A stretch of 64,000 nt of DNA from Scortum barcoo (lineage: Eukaryota > Chordata > Actinopteri > Centrarchiformes > Terapontidae), in contig CM041551.1 in NCBI GenBank assembly GCA_023238725.1, forward strand, positions 171,501-235,500, given 5' to 3'. The position numbers and the translations under genes are program-made. The notes under the pieces are model-generated. The model searched no databases and had not been told where the DNA came from. It saw only the letters and a list, made by a program, of their open reading frames with translations. This document shows positions 54,049 to 63,439 of the stretch, in pieces. Numbering within the stretch: position 1 is the first letter of the stretch; each line of letters begins with the position of its first letter.

Positions 54049-56892
54049 GCTGTTATTCCTCTAAAGCTTGACACAGGAGCAAAGGCTAATTTGATGAGTG
54101 AGCTGGACATAAGAGCCATGAAGATAAAGCCACACATTCATCCGCACACAGGTTTACTCAAAGCCTACAATGGACAGCCCATTGACACAAAAGGCAAGTG
54201 CAGACTAAAGGTGAAGGTTAAAGTGAAAGAACACAACATCATGTTTGTAGTTGTTCCAGATGGACATGACTTACTGCTAGGTGATCATGCATGTGAAAAA
54301 CTAGGCTTAGTAAATAGGGTCTACTGCATCAACACAAATCCACAGAAGAGCATAGAGTCAATAGTGGATCAGTATCCAAACATATTCAAAGGATTTGGTG
54401 TTTTACCATTCACCTATAGAATACAGCTAAAAGATGATGCACAGCCAGTCATCCATGCTCCAAGTCGGGTTCCAGCACCGCTACGAGATAAACTGAAGCA
54501 GGAACTCGACCGAATGACATCACTGGGTGTCATAAAAAAAGTGGAGGAGCCTACAGAGTGGGTGAACTCAATGGTATGTGTCACAAAGCAGTCAGGAGAG
54601 ATCTACGTGTGTGTATGGATCCTAAAGACCTGAATGCCAACATAAAGAGAGAACACTATCAGATTCCTACTAGAGATGAAATAACAAGTGAGATGGCTGG
54701 TGCTAAGTTCTTCAGGGATTTTGGCAGATGAAACTGCATGAGGATAGCACAAAGTACTGTACATTCAATACTCCTTTTGGCCGCTACTCTTTCCAAAGGA
54801 TGCCTTTTGGAATCACATCTGCTCCAGAAGTGTTCCACCGGACCATGGAGCACATCCTAGAAGGCATCGAGGGGGTACGGGTGTACATAGATGATATCGT
54901 GCTATGGGGATCCACACTGGAGCAGCACAACGAGAGGCTCATCAAAGTGCTACAGAGAATCCAGCACTATGGACTAAAGCTGAACAGAGCAAAATGTCAG
55001 TTTGGTGTGAAAGAAATCGCCTTTCTGGGTGATAAACTGTCCGGGGCAGGTGTCAAGCCAGATAGAAGTAAAGTGAAGGCAATACTGGAGATGCCTCAGC
55101 CCAAAGATAAAAAAGGTGTGTTGAGAGTGCTAGGAATGATCAATTTCATTGGGAAATTCATACCCAACCTGTCATCAAAACAGTGCACCTGAGAAAGCTA
55201 TTGCACGACAAGTGTGAGTTTAAGTGGACTGATGACCATGAGCAGGAATAGGCGCAACTGAAAACCACTCTCACAACAGAACCGATGCTGACGTTCTTTG
55301 ACCCATCCAAAAAGACAAAGATCTCCACAGACTCATCAAAGAACGGCATTGGAGCCGTGTTGCTACAGTCTGACAAGGAGGATTGGAGACCAGTCGCATA
55401 TGCGTCAAGAACAATGACTACGGCAGAATGTCGGTACGCACAAATTGAAAAAGAGTGCCTGGGCTTAGTATATGGATTTGAGAAATTCCACAGCTATGTC
55501 TACGGACTGCCAACATTTGTGGCAGAAACAGACCACAAGCCGTTAGTAGCCATCATCAAGAAAAATCTCAGTGAGATGACACCACGAATCCAAAGACTAA
55601 TGATGAAGCTACAACGCTATGATTTCCAACTGGTTTATACGCCAGGTAAGCACATTGTGCTCGCGGATGCCTTGTCCAGAGCGACAACACTGAGTGAAGC
55701 ACCCAGCGAGAGCTCAACGGAAACCGATGTGAATCTTCATGTGAACTTGATAACTGAGTCACTACCTGTGTCTGACATGAAATCCAAGCAGATTGCAGCT
55801 TGAAACGAGGAAAGACACAGTCCTACAGAGAGTCATTAAAAATCTGAATGAGGGTTGGTCAAGAGGTGACTGCCAGCAGTATTTTAACATCAGAGCAGAG
55901 CTGAGTGTAGTTAACGGCCTTCTTCTCAGAAATTGACAGGATGGTTTCAAGCTGTTAGACCTGTTTGAAGCATCAAACAAGACAGCCAAAGGAGCCTATG
56001 ACAATCACAGACCTTCCAAAGGAGCCATGGCAGAAAGTTGGAACTGACCTGTTTCACTTGGATGGAAGGACTTACCTGCTGGTTATTGACTATTTCTCGA
56101 AACTATCCAGAGATGGCGCTCCTACAGAGCATGTCTGCTACCTATGTGATCACACACATGAAGTCAGTCTTTGCAAGACATGGAATTCCTCAGATTGTCT
56201 ACAGTGACAATGGACCATGTTACAGTTGCAGAGAATTCCAGAGTTTCGCTGAAGAGTACGACTTTCAACTTGTGACTTCAAGCCCTCTTTATGCCCAGTC
56301 AAATGGCAAAGCAGAGAAAGGAGTTCACATTGTTAAACAACTGCTCAAGAAAGCAAAAGACAGCAACTCAGGCCCGTATTTGGCCTAGTTAAGCTATCGA
56401 GCTGCACCTCTTGAACATGGCATGTCTCCTGCTGAGCTTCTGATGGGACGTAGGCTACGCACCACCCTTCCTTACGTTGCAAATCAAAAGTGGTACGGAA
56501 AGGTGAGACAAAAGCAGAAACATCTACAAAAGAGACAAAAGATAAACTATGATAAGTCATCAAGATGTCTGGCGCCACTGGCAAGACATGACACAGTACG
56601 ACTCGAGGATTCCAACATCTGGAGAAAAAAGGCTACAGTTCTGGAAGAAATAGGTCCAAGATCCTACACTGTCAAAACAGAGGATGGTCAAATCCTAAGG
56701 AGAAATCGTAGTAGTTTGCTGAAAACAAGAGAGACACTTCAAGAACAGACAACACAAGGAGATCAAGCTGACACTGCATCAGCTGAGACACCACCAGTGC
56801 CAGAGGACACCATGTCAGCTGAGCAGACCACGTCACCTGTACTGAGAAAGTCTACACGCAATGTCAAAGCACCTAACAGACTGAACCTTTGA
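54049..56892 (+). pseudogene. pol of Gypsy-type LTR element (PR, RT, RNase H, IN), broken
   Basis: Protease: KLDTGAKANLM near 54065. RT: from about 54380 (VLPFTYRIQLKDDAQPVIHA). A frameshift lies near 54610 and a short deletion near 54715 removes the segment that normally holds the first catalytic Asp. Downstream FGRYSFQRMPFGITSAPEVF and VYIDDIVLW (54887) are intact. A frameshift follows near 55185. RNase H: STDSSKNGIGAVLLQ (Asp 55328) and TDHKPLVAI. Integrase: the zinc-finger region is largely missing (55800-55990). The core keeps VGTDLFHLDGRTYLLVIDYF and, in another frame, YSDNGPCYS and SPLYAQSNGKAEKG. The last frame, 56422-56892, is the integrase C-terminus ending KSTRNVKAPNRLNL. At least five disruptions are present, so this copy cannot encode a working pol. 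No env is seen. Confidence 0.88.
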
Positions 56893-57156
56893 AATCAAAG
56901 AACTGAGTTATAGTTATGTATATATAGATGTGTTTAAAAAACAAAAAAGAACTTAACTGAATTGATATTGTTGTGCTTAGAACCAAGGGAAATGTTTATT
57001 GTTACAGTGGTTAAATGAAAAAGAAAAAAAACAAGAATTCTGTTAGTGCTGTTTGAAAATAAGGAACTTGTTGCTCATATTTTCTTTTGGTTGAAAAGAA
57101 TACTTTATTTAGTGTGAGTTTGTTAGATGAACAATAGTTGTGTACAGCTTACATCT

Positions 57157-57169
57157 AAACAAAGGGAGG
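57157..57169 (+). promoter_or_regulatory. polypurine tract
   Basis: AAACAAAGGGAGG lies directly before the TG of the 3' LTR, the position expected for plus-strand priming. Confidence 0.8.
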
Positions 57170-57353
57170 TGTTGTGATAAGAGCTGTTGATACTCCTAAC
57201 CTGGAGAGGACAGTAGTGAGTAATGTTTTCTACATGTAAGCTGCACATATGGTTTGACACACAGTGTGTGTTAGTAGAAGAAGAATGCAGTCGTTAATAA
57301 AAAATAAACATGTTAAAAGAACCCAGTTTCTTCAGTTGATAAGAAACATCACA
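57170..57353 (+). repeat. 3' LTR of Gypsy-type element
   Basis: 184 bp, TGTTGTGATAAG..CATCACA, with intact TG..CA ends. It is followed by the GTGGA target duplication at 57354-57358. Confidence 0.95.
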
Positions 57354-57636
57354 GTGGAGGCCACACACACTACTGAGCCTCATTTTGACTTGTTTTAAGG
57401 ACATTACATCAAAGTTGGATCAGCCTGTAGTGTGTTTTTCCACTTTACTTTTGAGTGTGACTCCAAATCCAGACCTCCATGGGTTAATAAATTTGATTTC
57501 CATTGATAATTTTTGTGTGATTTTGTTGTCAGCACATTCAACTATGTAAAGAACAAAGTATTTAATAAGAATATTTCATTCATTCAGATCTAGGATGTGT
57601 TATTTTAGTGTTCCCTTTATTTTTATGAGCAGTGTA

Positions 57637-58119
57637 GATCCATAACTTTACAGATGCCCTTTGTTGCCTACATTTTAAAACCTTGGTCTTTTCTACCAGG
57701 AGAGAAGTTATCATTCCCCCATATTGGTGAAAAGCCTGAAAACAAAGTAGCTTCACCAAGAAATGACAAAGGGGTTATCAGTAAATCGCTTACATTTTTT
57801 GACAGATGCAGAGTATAAATAAGTGTCAAGTTGCAGGCCTTTAGTGCAAATATTTTCATTTGTGTTCATTTGTACCCATGGTAAGTAAGGTTCAGGCGAA
57901 AACCAGTACATTGCAGCTCTAATTTGAGCAGCCCAGAAATACCATTGTAAATTGGGTAATTGTAATCCTTCTATCTCATATGGCAGATAAAGAAGTGATG
58001 GTCTCAACCTTGACCTTCTGTTATTCCAAATAAACTAGTTGCTTCAATTTTGAGAAGAACTGTGGTGGTGGGGATAAAGGAATCAGTTGAAATAGATATA
58101 AAAACTTCGGTAATATATT
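57637..58119 (-). mobile_element. L1/Tx1-like LINE, ORF2 C-terminal part
   Basis: Minus strand: RPSLLYLPYEIEGLQLPNLQ.. WYFWAAQIRAAMYWFSPE, then VQMNTNENICTKGLQL. This is the region after RT in L1/Tx1 LINEs (G-G-L-x-L-P-N-L-x-x-Y-x-x-A-A-Q). It continues into 51786 once the Tc1 is removed. Confidence 0.8.
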
Positions 58120-58450
58120 CATCTTGAATATACTGAGTTCATCACCCATGACCTCAGTATATTGATGATGATGTACTCTGTACATGTGCCATCTATTGCA
58201 CATCTGTCCGTCCCAGGGAGAGGGATCCCTCATCTGTGGCTCTTCCTCAGGTTTCTTCTTTTTCCCATAAAGGCTTTTTTTGAAAGTTTTTCCTGACCTG
58301 GTTCGAGGGTCTAAGGACAGAGGGTGTCACAACTGTACAGATTGTAAAGCCCTCAGAAGGCAAATTATGTTTGTGATTTTGGGCTTTAAATATACCATTT
58401 AAATAAATAGATTTGATTTGATTTGATTTTATTTGATTTTGATTACATTT
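58120..58450 (+). mobile_element. dispersed three-copy retroposon-like repeat, copy C
   Basis: Plus-strand copy inserted in the L1. It includes GATGATGTACTCTGTACATG, CCCAGGGAGAGGGATCCCTC, TTTTTCCTGACCTGGTTCGA and GGTCTAAGGACAGAGGGTGT, and ends GGGCTTTAAATATACC.. with GATTT short repeats at 58409-58440. Confidence 0.8.
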
Positions 58451-58454
58451 ATTT

Positions 58455-59625
58455 ATTTATTTATTTATGTCCTAATAGAGAAACTGGCATTGATGACCAA
58501 TTATTCATGGATTCAGTTACTTTGGAAATCATAGTAGGATAGGATCATAGTTACAGGATACTAAATCTTTAATGGTTGGGGTAATGGTGATACCAAGATA
58601 TTTAAATCAGTTTACTGCATTATTGAAAGGGTGAAACATGATAGAGGATTTTGTTTTGTTTATTTTAAAGCCTGAAAATTTTCTGAATGTGTAAATTAAG
58701 TTAGTCAGGTTAAGAAAAGAGTTATTTAGGTCTGTTAGAAGTAAAAGGGTGTTATCAGCATACATTACAATGCAATGTTTGGTGTCCGATACTTTTATTC
58801 CTGAAATTGAGGGGTGCAACCTCACTGCCATCGCAAACGGTTCCATTGCCAAAACAAATAGCATTGGTGAGAGAGGGCACCCCTGATGGGTACCCCTTGT
58901 GAGTTTGAAAGGAGATGATATTAAATAGTTGGTGGACACCTCTACCATTGGGTCAGTATAAAGTGTCTCAATCCATTTTCGAAAATAGTTACCAAAGCCA
59001 AAGCGAGATAGCACATCAAAAAAATAGCTCTACTCCACTCTGTTGAATGCTTTTTCAGCATCTAAAGACAGAATGGCAGTGTCAGGGGTTCCCTCCCTCG
59101 CATGTATCAAATTCAGCACCCGTCTGACATTATGGAAGGTTTGACGGTTTTTCACAAAACCATTCTGATCTGGATTGATCACAATTGGAAGCACTGGTTC
59201 TAGTCTTATAACCATTACTTTAACGATAATCTTAGCATCTGTGTTAAGCTGTGGTCTATACGATGTGCAATTGGTAGGGGACTTATTGGGTTTCAAAATT
59301 AGTGTTATCAGCACGCTCCTCAGGGAATCTGGGAGGCGACCCTGTTGAAAGGCCTCCTCATACACAGCTAAAAGAGGTTCAATTAATTTATCTTTAAATA
59401 TCTTATAGATATCAACTGGTAGACCATCAGGGCCTGCGGCTTTACCTCCCCTCATACTGGTAATAGCGTCAGCGATTTCTGAGGCATCTAGTTTCCTATC
59501 CATATGTGCTTTAAAGTCATCTGAGGTGAAAGGAATATAAAGTTTGTCCATGAATTCAGATTGTGTTTTCAAATTTTCTGAGGATTCAGATGTATATAGT
59601 ATTTTATAGTACATGGAAAAGGTAC
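58455..59625 (-). mobile_element. L1/Tx1-like LINE, reverse transcriptase
   Basis: The minus-strand frame 59614-59030 reads DASEIADAITSMRGGKAAGP..DGLPVDIYKIF, ILKPNKSPTNCTSYRP.., NTDAKIIVKVMVIRLEPVLP, DQNGFVKNRQ and ILSLDAEKAFNRVE. The next frame, 59014-58607, continues FGFGNYFRKWIETLYTDPMV.., RGTHQGCPLSPMLFVLAMEP and MYADNTLLLL (the F/Y-A-D-D box with its second Asp changed to Asn). This is unmistakably L1/Tx1 clade. One frame break and the D-to-N change show decay. Confidence 0.88.
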
Positions 59626-60325
59626 CCCTCCTTGAACCACCATCTTACTGTGGTGGAGGGGTTTGTGTGCCCGTACGAATGATCAATACTAGGAGCTATG
59701 TTGTCGGGGGCATTAAGCCCCTGGTAGGGTCTCCCATGGCAAACAGGTCCTAGGTGACGGGCCAGACTAAGAGCGGTTCACAAGCCCATCATGAAAAGTA
59801 CAAAACGACCCAATCCCTGGACCAAAACTCTCTTGCAATAGGGACATGGAATGAATGTCACCTCGCTGGGGGGGGCCTAAGGGGCCTGAGCTCGTCTTGC
59901 AGGGAGGTTGAGAGGTACTGGCTAGAGATAGTCGGGCTCACCTCCACGCATGCATAGCAGCTTGGGCTCTGGAACCCAGCTCCTTGAGAGGGGCTGGACC
60001 CTCCACTACTCTGGAGTTGACCAGGGTGAGCGGTGGCGAGTTGGTGTGGGCTTGCTTATAGCTCCCCAGCTCAGCCGCCATTATGTATTGGAGTTCACCC
60101 CTGGTGAACGAGAGGGGTTGCTTCCCTGCGCCTTCCTTCGGGTTGATGATAGGTCTCTTGCTCTTGTTTGTGCCTAGCTTGTTTGTACCAGAGTACCCAG
60201 TCTTCTTGGAGTCCCTGGGAGGGGTACTTGATAGTACTCTCCGACTGAGGACTCCATTGTTCTACTGGGCGTGCATGAAACAGACAATACCTTTCCTTAG
60301 CAGATGAAAAACACAAATCTAGTTG
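59626..60325 (+). mobile_element. Rex3 5' part with endonuclease domain
   Basis: Plus strand, opposite to the surrounding L1: REVERYWLEIVGLTSTHA, then SLGSGTQLLERGWTLHYSGV, RVGVGLLIAPQLSRHYVLEF and RSLALVCA. This is the apurinic-type endonuclease of Rex3, which is exactly the part missing from the Rex3 at 18-20 kb. It sits where the L1 endonuclease should be, so the L1 lost that segment. The fragment is 3'-truncated. Confidence 0.78.
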
Positions 60326-61330
60326 AATGTTCACACCATCTGCTGCCGTTCATTCACTGACAGTGGTCATCCCAGTGTAACCCTGCTAACCGTGGTCAGC
60401 CTGCTAGGTTTATAGTTCTTTGATGAATGACTCCATACCTGCAGGATCAGCAAACACGCAAGGTTTCCCTTCGTGGAACAGTTTAGTAGGGTAAATGATG
60501 ACATAATCTATCTTCAGGTCGCCTAGTCGTTGTTTCACATCGTTGAAGCGCTTTCTTTTCTTGTGCAGCTCAGTGGAGATGTCTTGAAAAAACACGACAT
60601 GGTGGCCTTCATACATTGCCCTTCTTTCTAGCCGCTTGCATGACTCGGATCTTGTCGTGGAAGTTTAAAAATGTCATTATCATGACTCGTGGAGCAGAGG
60701 ATTGTGGCGCACCTGGTAGTCTTTGCGCTCTCTCGACAACCAGCGGGGCGGGGAAGGTCTCGGGTCCCAGGATGTCGGATAGCCACTTTTCCAGAAAAGC
60801 AGCTGCATTGCCCTTTTCAACTTTCTCTGGGAGATTCACCTGTCTGAGATTTCAACGACGGCTCCTGTTTTCCAGGTCATTAACCTTAGAGGTGAGCTCA
60901 GACACCTGCTTCTCCAGTATCGCGATTTTGGTTTTGTCACCAGCAATATCATCCTCTATGTCACCAATACGATCCTCTGCTTGTTCCAATCTCCCTGCAA
61001 AGTCCTTAAAGTCCGACTTAGTCTCATTTATTGCAGTCAGAACTCAAATTTGGAGCCAAAGTTGTTTTTCAGGGCTGCAATTGCCTCTAAAATCTCTGCG
61101 GCATCAGGAGTTTGCATGTCTGTGGTTAGTGTGCTAGCATCTTTCCCTTTTTCCTTGAGTCGGTCGGTCTTATTCTGAGCCTTTTTCTGGTGGCACAAGG
61201 TGGTTTTAGATTGTTTGGTTGACATGTCTTAGATTATAGATACACTTAACTTTAGTTTGATAAAGGAGTGCGTTCGCTTTTAACTTAAATTTATCCGATT
61301 CCTACAGATTCCTTCGAAAATGCGACCGCT
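60326..61330 (-). mobile_element. L1/Tx1-like LINE, ORF1 and 5' region
   Basis: Minus-strand frames. 61225-61037 reads MSTKQSKTTLCHQKKAQNKT.. (basic N-terminus). The following region is heptad-like. 60839-60609 reads EKWLSDILGPETFPAPLVVE RAQRLPG.., RVMIMTFLNFHDKIRVMQAA (the RRM-like part). 60616-60410 reads HHVVFFQDISTELHKKRKRF..VKQRLGDLKIDYVIIYPTKL and ends at TAA 60412-60410. The order coiled coil, RRM, C-terminal domain is that of L1 ORF1 protein, an RNA-binding chaperone of the retrotransposon. The frame is broken between pieces. Confidence 0.82.
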
Positions 61331-61387
61331 CAGCTCCATTGCCATAGCAACGAATCATGGGCTGAAGTTCCATATGCCGTTCTTTTG

Positions 61388-61516
61388 ACGAAAGTCAACT
61401 GGACTTGCTTGAAGTTCCTCTCACCTTTTTCACTTCATCAGAAGTGAAGAAGTCTCTTGGAGGCTTGGGGACTTATTGTGTTCAACTTCAAGCAAGTCCA
61501 GTTTACTTTAGTCAAA
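61388..61516. repeat. imperfect inverted repeat, about 30-bp arms
   Basis: The left arm GACGAAAGTCAACTGGACTT GCTTGAAGTT (61388-61417) pairs with the right arm AACTTCAAGCAAGTCC AGTTTACTTTAGTC (about 61485-61514), with two or three mismatches. The loop is about 65 nt and itself contains CTTCATCAGAAGTGAAG. It probably belongs to a short fish interspersed repeat; it lies between the L1 5' end and pde1c exon 2. Confidence 0.75.
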
Positions 61517-61640
61517 CTCTTAAGAATATACAGTACATCAGCTGAAAATGACATTGATTTATATGAATTCATGATTAAATCATTATTACAGGCCAACAAT
61601 CTCAGAGAACTGGTACATCAAGTAAACAAACAAACCAAAC

Positions 61641-61823
61641 CTCTCCACAAAGATTCCAGCCTGCACTGCATGGACAATGCTGCGGAAACGTGGCTTGTCT
61701 TCGTTACGCCGCAGCATCAGACTTCTCTGCCGGGTGAAAGTCAAAGCCAGCCAGTCACGAACCTCTGACGGCACCGAGTCTGACTGGATGTCACTCAGGT
61801 CATCCTCTGGATCCACCAGCCGC
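61641..61823 (-). CDS. pde1c: pde1c exon 2
   Basis: Minus-strand exon between CCCTGCAG and GAGAG|GTTTGG, 183 nt. It reads RLVDPEDDLSDIQSDSVPSE..VRDWLALTFTRQ.., LRRNEDKPRFRSIVHAVQAG IFVE. The PSEVRDWLAxTFTRQ and KPRFxSIVHAVQAGIFVER blocks are universal in PDE1 and precede the catalytic domain. The 5' splice site GTTTGG is weak. Confidence 0.95.
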
Positions 61824-61974
61824 CTGCAGGGAGAAACACATTCATAAAAAACAAACATATTTATAATGTCCAAATTCTGCAACCCACTTTACATAGGAAC
61901 GTGTAAACGATAATGTGACTCAGCCCGCATTGCACTAAAATGCTTGGATTGTTGGGTATCAAGGTACTCAAAAC

Positions 61975-62161
61975 CAGGAGTGGAAGAACACATACATCAT
62001 GATACTTCTAAGCCATTGCAATTAGAGGAAACAACAACAAAAAAGAGTACTTCCACTTTACTAATACCTTAAGTACTGGCGAAAACCAGTATATACTTAT
62101 GGATATTCTGGTATTGCTAGATTTACTTAAAAAAAAAATCCAAATACTTCTTCCACCACTG
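61975..62161. mobile_element. hAT-like MITE
   Basis: The ends CAGGAGTGGAAGAA and TTCTTCCACCACTG are inverted repeats of the CAG-GTGG type. The interior (AAAGAGTACTTCCACTTTAC, CCTTAAGTACTGG, ATTTACTT) is the familiar non-autonomous fish hAT pattern. An 8-bp target duplication is not clear. It sits in the intron between pde1c exons 1 and 2. Confidence 0.6.
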
Positions 62162-62372
62162 CAAAGAATTCTAAGTCTGTCTAGTGCTATTCAAAGTAAT
62201 GGCTAATTGTGACAATCTATGCAGCATTTAAGAGCAAGATATTAAAATTCCCTAATCTTTGTTTGACAAAGGTGAACTTCAAGTATCAGGTACCAGAATA
62301 GTTGTATTTGAATCACAGTGTACATGTTTAAGTATGGTTTGATAAAAGCAGAACTGAACAGAGAGCACTTGC

Positions 62373-62486
62373 CTGGTTTCCTCAGTATATAGAGTTTCAA
62401 GTACTGAGGCGGCATACTCCAGGTTTTTCTTCAGGTCCACCACAGATGCCTCCCCCCTCTCCAGCTGCTTTACAAGACATCGCAAT
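62373..62486 (-). CDS. pde1c: pde1c exon 1 of those visible (N-terminal regulatory region)
   Basis: PDE1C hydrolyses cAMP and cGMP and is activated by Ca2+/calmodulin; it acts in the cytosol of neurons, olfactory cells and muscle. This minus-strand exon is 114 nt. It follows GTTGCAG and reads LRCLVKQLERGEASVVDLKK, then NLEYAASVLETLYTEET. That is nearly identical to human PDE1C (LR.xVKQLERGEASVVDLKKNLEYAAxVLE) and clearly distinct from PDE1B. It lies next to the calmodulin-binding and autoinhibitory segment. The 5' splice site is CAG|GCAAGT, a GC-AG intron; the split Arg confirms the junction. The exon upstream, which must end in a phase-2 codon, was not found and lies beyond 64000 or was missed. 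Catalytic domain exons follow at 46552 to 25518, and the stop is at 21610. Confidence 0.95.
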
Positions 62487-62599
62487 CTGCAACACCACCA
62501 TCACCACACCAGCATCAGAATTTCTTAAGAATAAGGCCAAATGTGTGGTTTGGGGTGTAAAATTAAAATTTAGGAAGAGAGGGAAACACACAGCTTGTT

Positions 62600-63040
62600 A
62601 TAAGCATTAAGTCAGGCCTCAACCTTTAACCTGTCATCTATAACATCTTGATCTTGAGATCTTGAAAGCCCAATCTTTGAATATCTGCAATCTGTGTTTT
62701 ACTCATGTGTCCACATCACAAGGGCTGAATAATAGATATTTATGCTGATTCAGAGCTAGGAGCCATTGTCGTTAACATTTCACTTTAAAATTATGCTTCT
62801 AAAATTGACCTAATTCCTCTCACAAGGCCTACCAAGGCCACTTCCCACAGATAAATTTGGATTAATTAGAACAAACTTGGCAATAGAATGTGTGAACCTC
62901 AAGGGAAACTGGGTTGGCAATGTTGATGCCAACATTGATGCCTTTCAATTTTGAACAGAAATTCTCATGAATTCTCTGTGTCACCATCAAGGCAACCACA
63001 AAAAACACAATATCTTATCATCAAACAATATTTACACTTT
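62600..63040 (-). other. pde1c intron, no feature recognised
   Basis: Sequence between the N-terminal exon and a LINE-type tail; nothing coding seen. Confidence 0.4.
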
Positions 63041-63049
63041 TAAGATAAG

Positions 63050-63235
63050 ATAAAGACACGATTACATAAAATACACCTTTATTGAGCCCCAGTGCAGAAA
63101 TGTGGTTATTGCAGCAGCACAGGATGTAAATAAATATAAATATATGGATACAGATACCGATATGAGTTATAAGAGGTACATAAACTAAAGTAAGAACAGA
63201 ATAAAAATATAAACTACGCAAGAACATTTGGAGAC
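63050..63235 (-). mobile_element. LINE 3' tail (TTTATTGAGCCC variant)
   Basis: ACACCTTTATTGAGCCCCAG TGCAG, then ATAAATATAAATATATGGAT-type A/T-rich sequence, as in the tail at 5697-5960. Confidence 0.4.
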
Positions 63236-63261
63236 AACATCACATGGGAAAGTAGCATTGA

Positions 63262-63435
63262 CAACTGTCACCATGTCCTGACAGTAGAATATGAGATATG
63301 AGAATATCAAAACTGTGATAATAATCAGCCTCTTCTGGTCCCGGCCTTCTGCCCCTAAAGCCATTTGTTAAAATCAACCGTGCCCAGGTCAGAACAACCA
63401 ATCAGAGCAGGAGTGTCTGACGCAGTGTTAATCAC
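63262..63435 (+). repeat. dispersed repeat, copy 2 (first copy at 24030)
   Basis: CACCATGTCCTGACAGTAGA, CTGGTCCCGGCCTTCTGCCC, GCCCAGGTCAGAACAACCAA and TCAGAGCAGGAGTGTCTGAC match the copy at 24030-24180 in order. Class unknown. Confidence 0.5.
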
Positions 63436-63439
63436 TGTT

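Larger units (their letters stand above)
51787..57636 (+). mobile_element. Tc1-type transposon, split by an LTR element
   Basis: TA dinucleotides at 51787-51788 and 57635-57636 flank inverted ends CACTGCTCAAAAAAATAAAG and TTTATTTTTATGAGCAGTG. The left half (to 52905) carries the untranslated leader and most of a transposase. The right half (57354-57634) is the 3' untranslated part. Removing the LTR element and one copy of its 5-bp duplication restores a continuous Tc1. The transposase itself has a second defect: near 52755 it skips from just after the first catalytic segment to near the C-terminus, so the second Asp and the Glu are lost. Confidence 0.88.

Noticed and set aside
60616..61137. 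173-residue plus-strand open frame
   Set aside because: Antisense shadow of the L1 ORF1; the minus strand carries recognisable ORF1 domains.
61641..62486. pde1b or pde1a instead of pde1c
   Set aside because: VKQLERGEASVVDLKKNLEY, MSCHFQQIKAMK, HTADISHPAK..WDLHHRW and the SVKSTGSEGS tail all favour PDE1C over the A and B forms.
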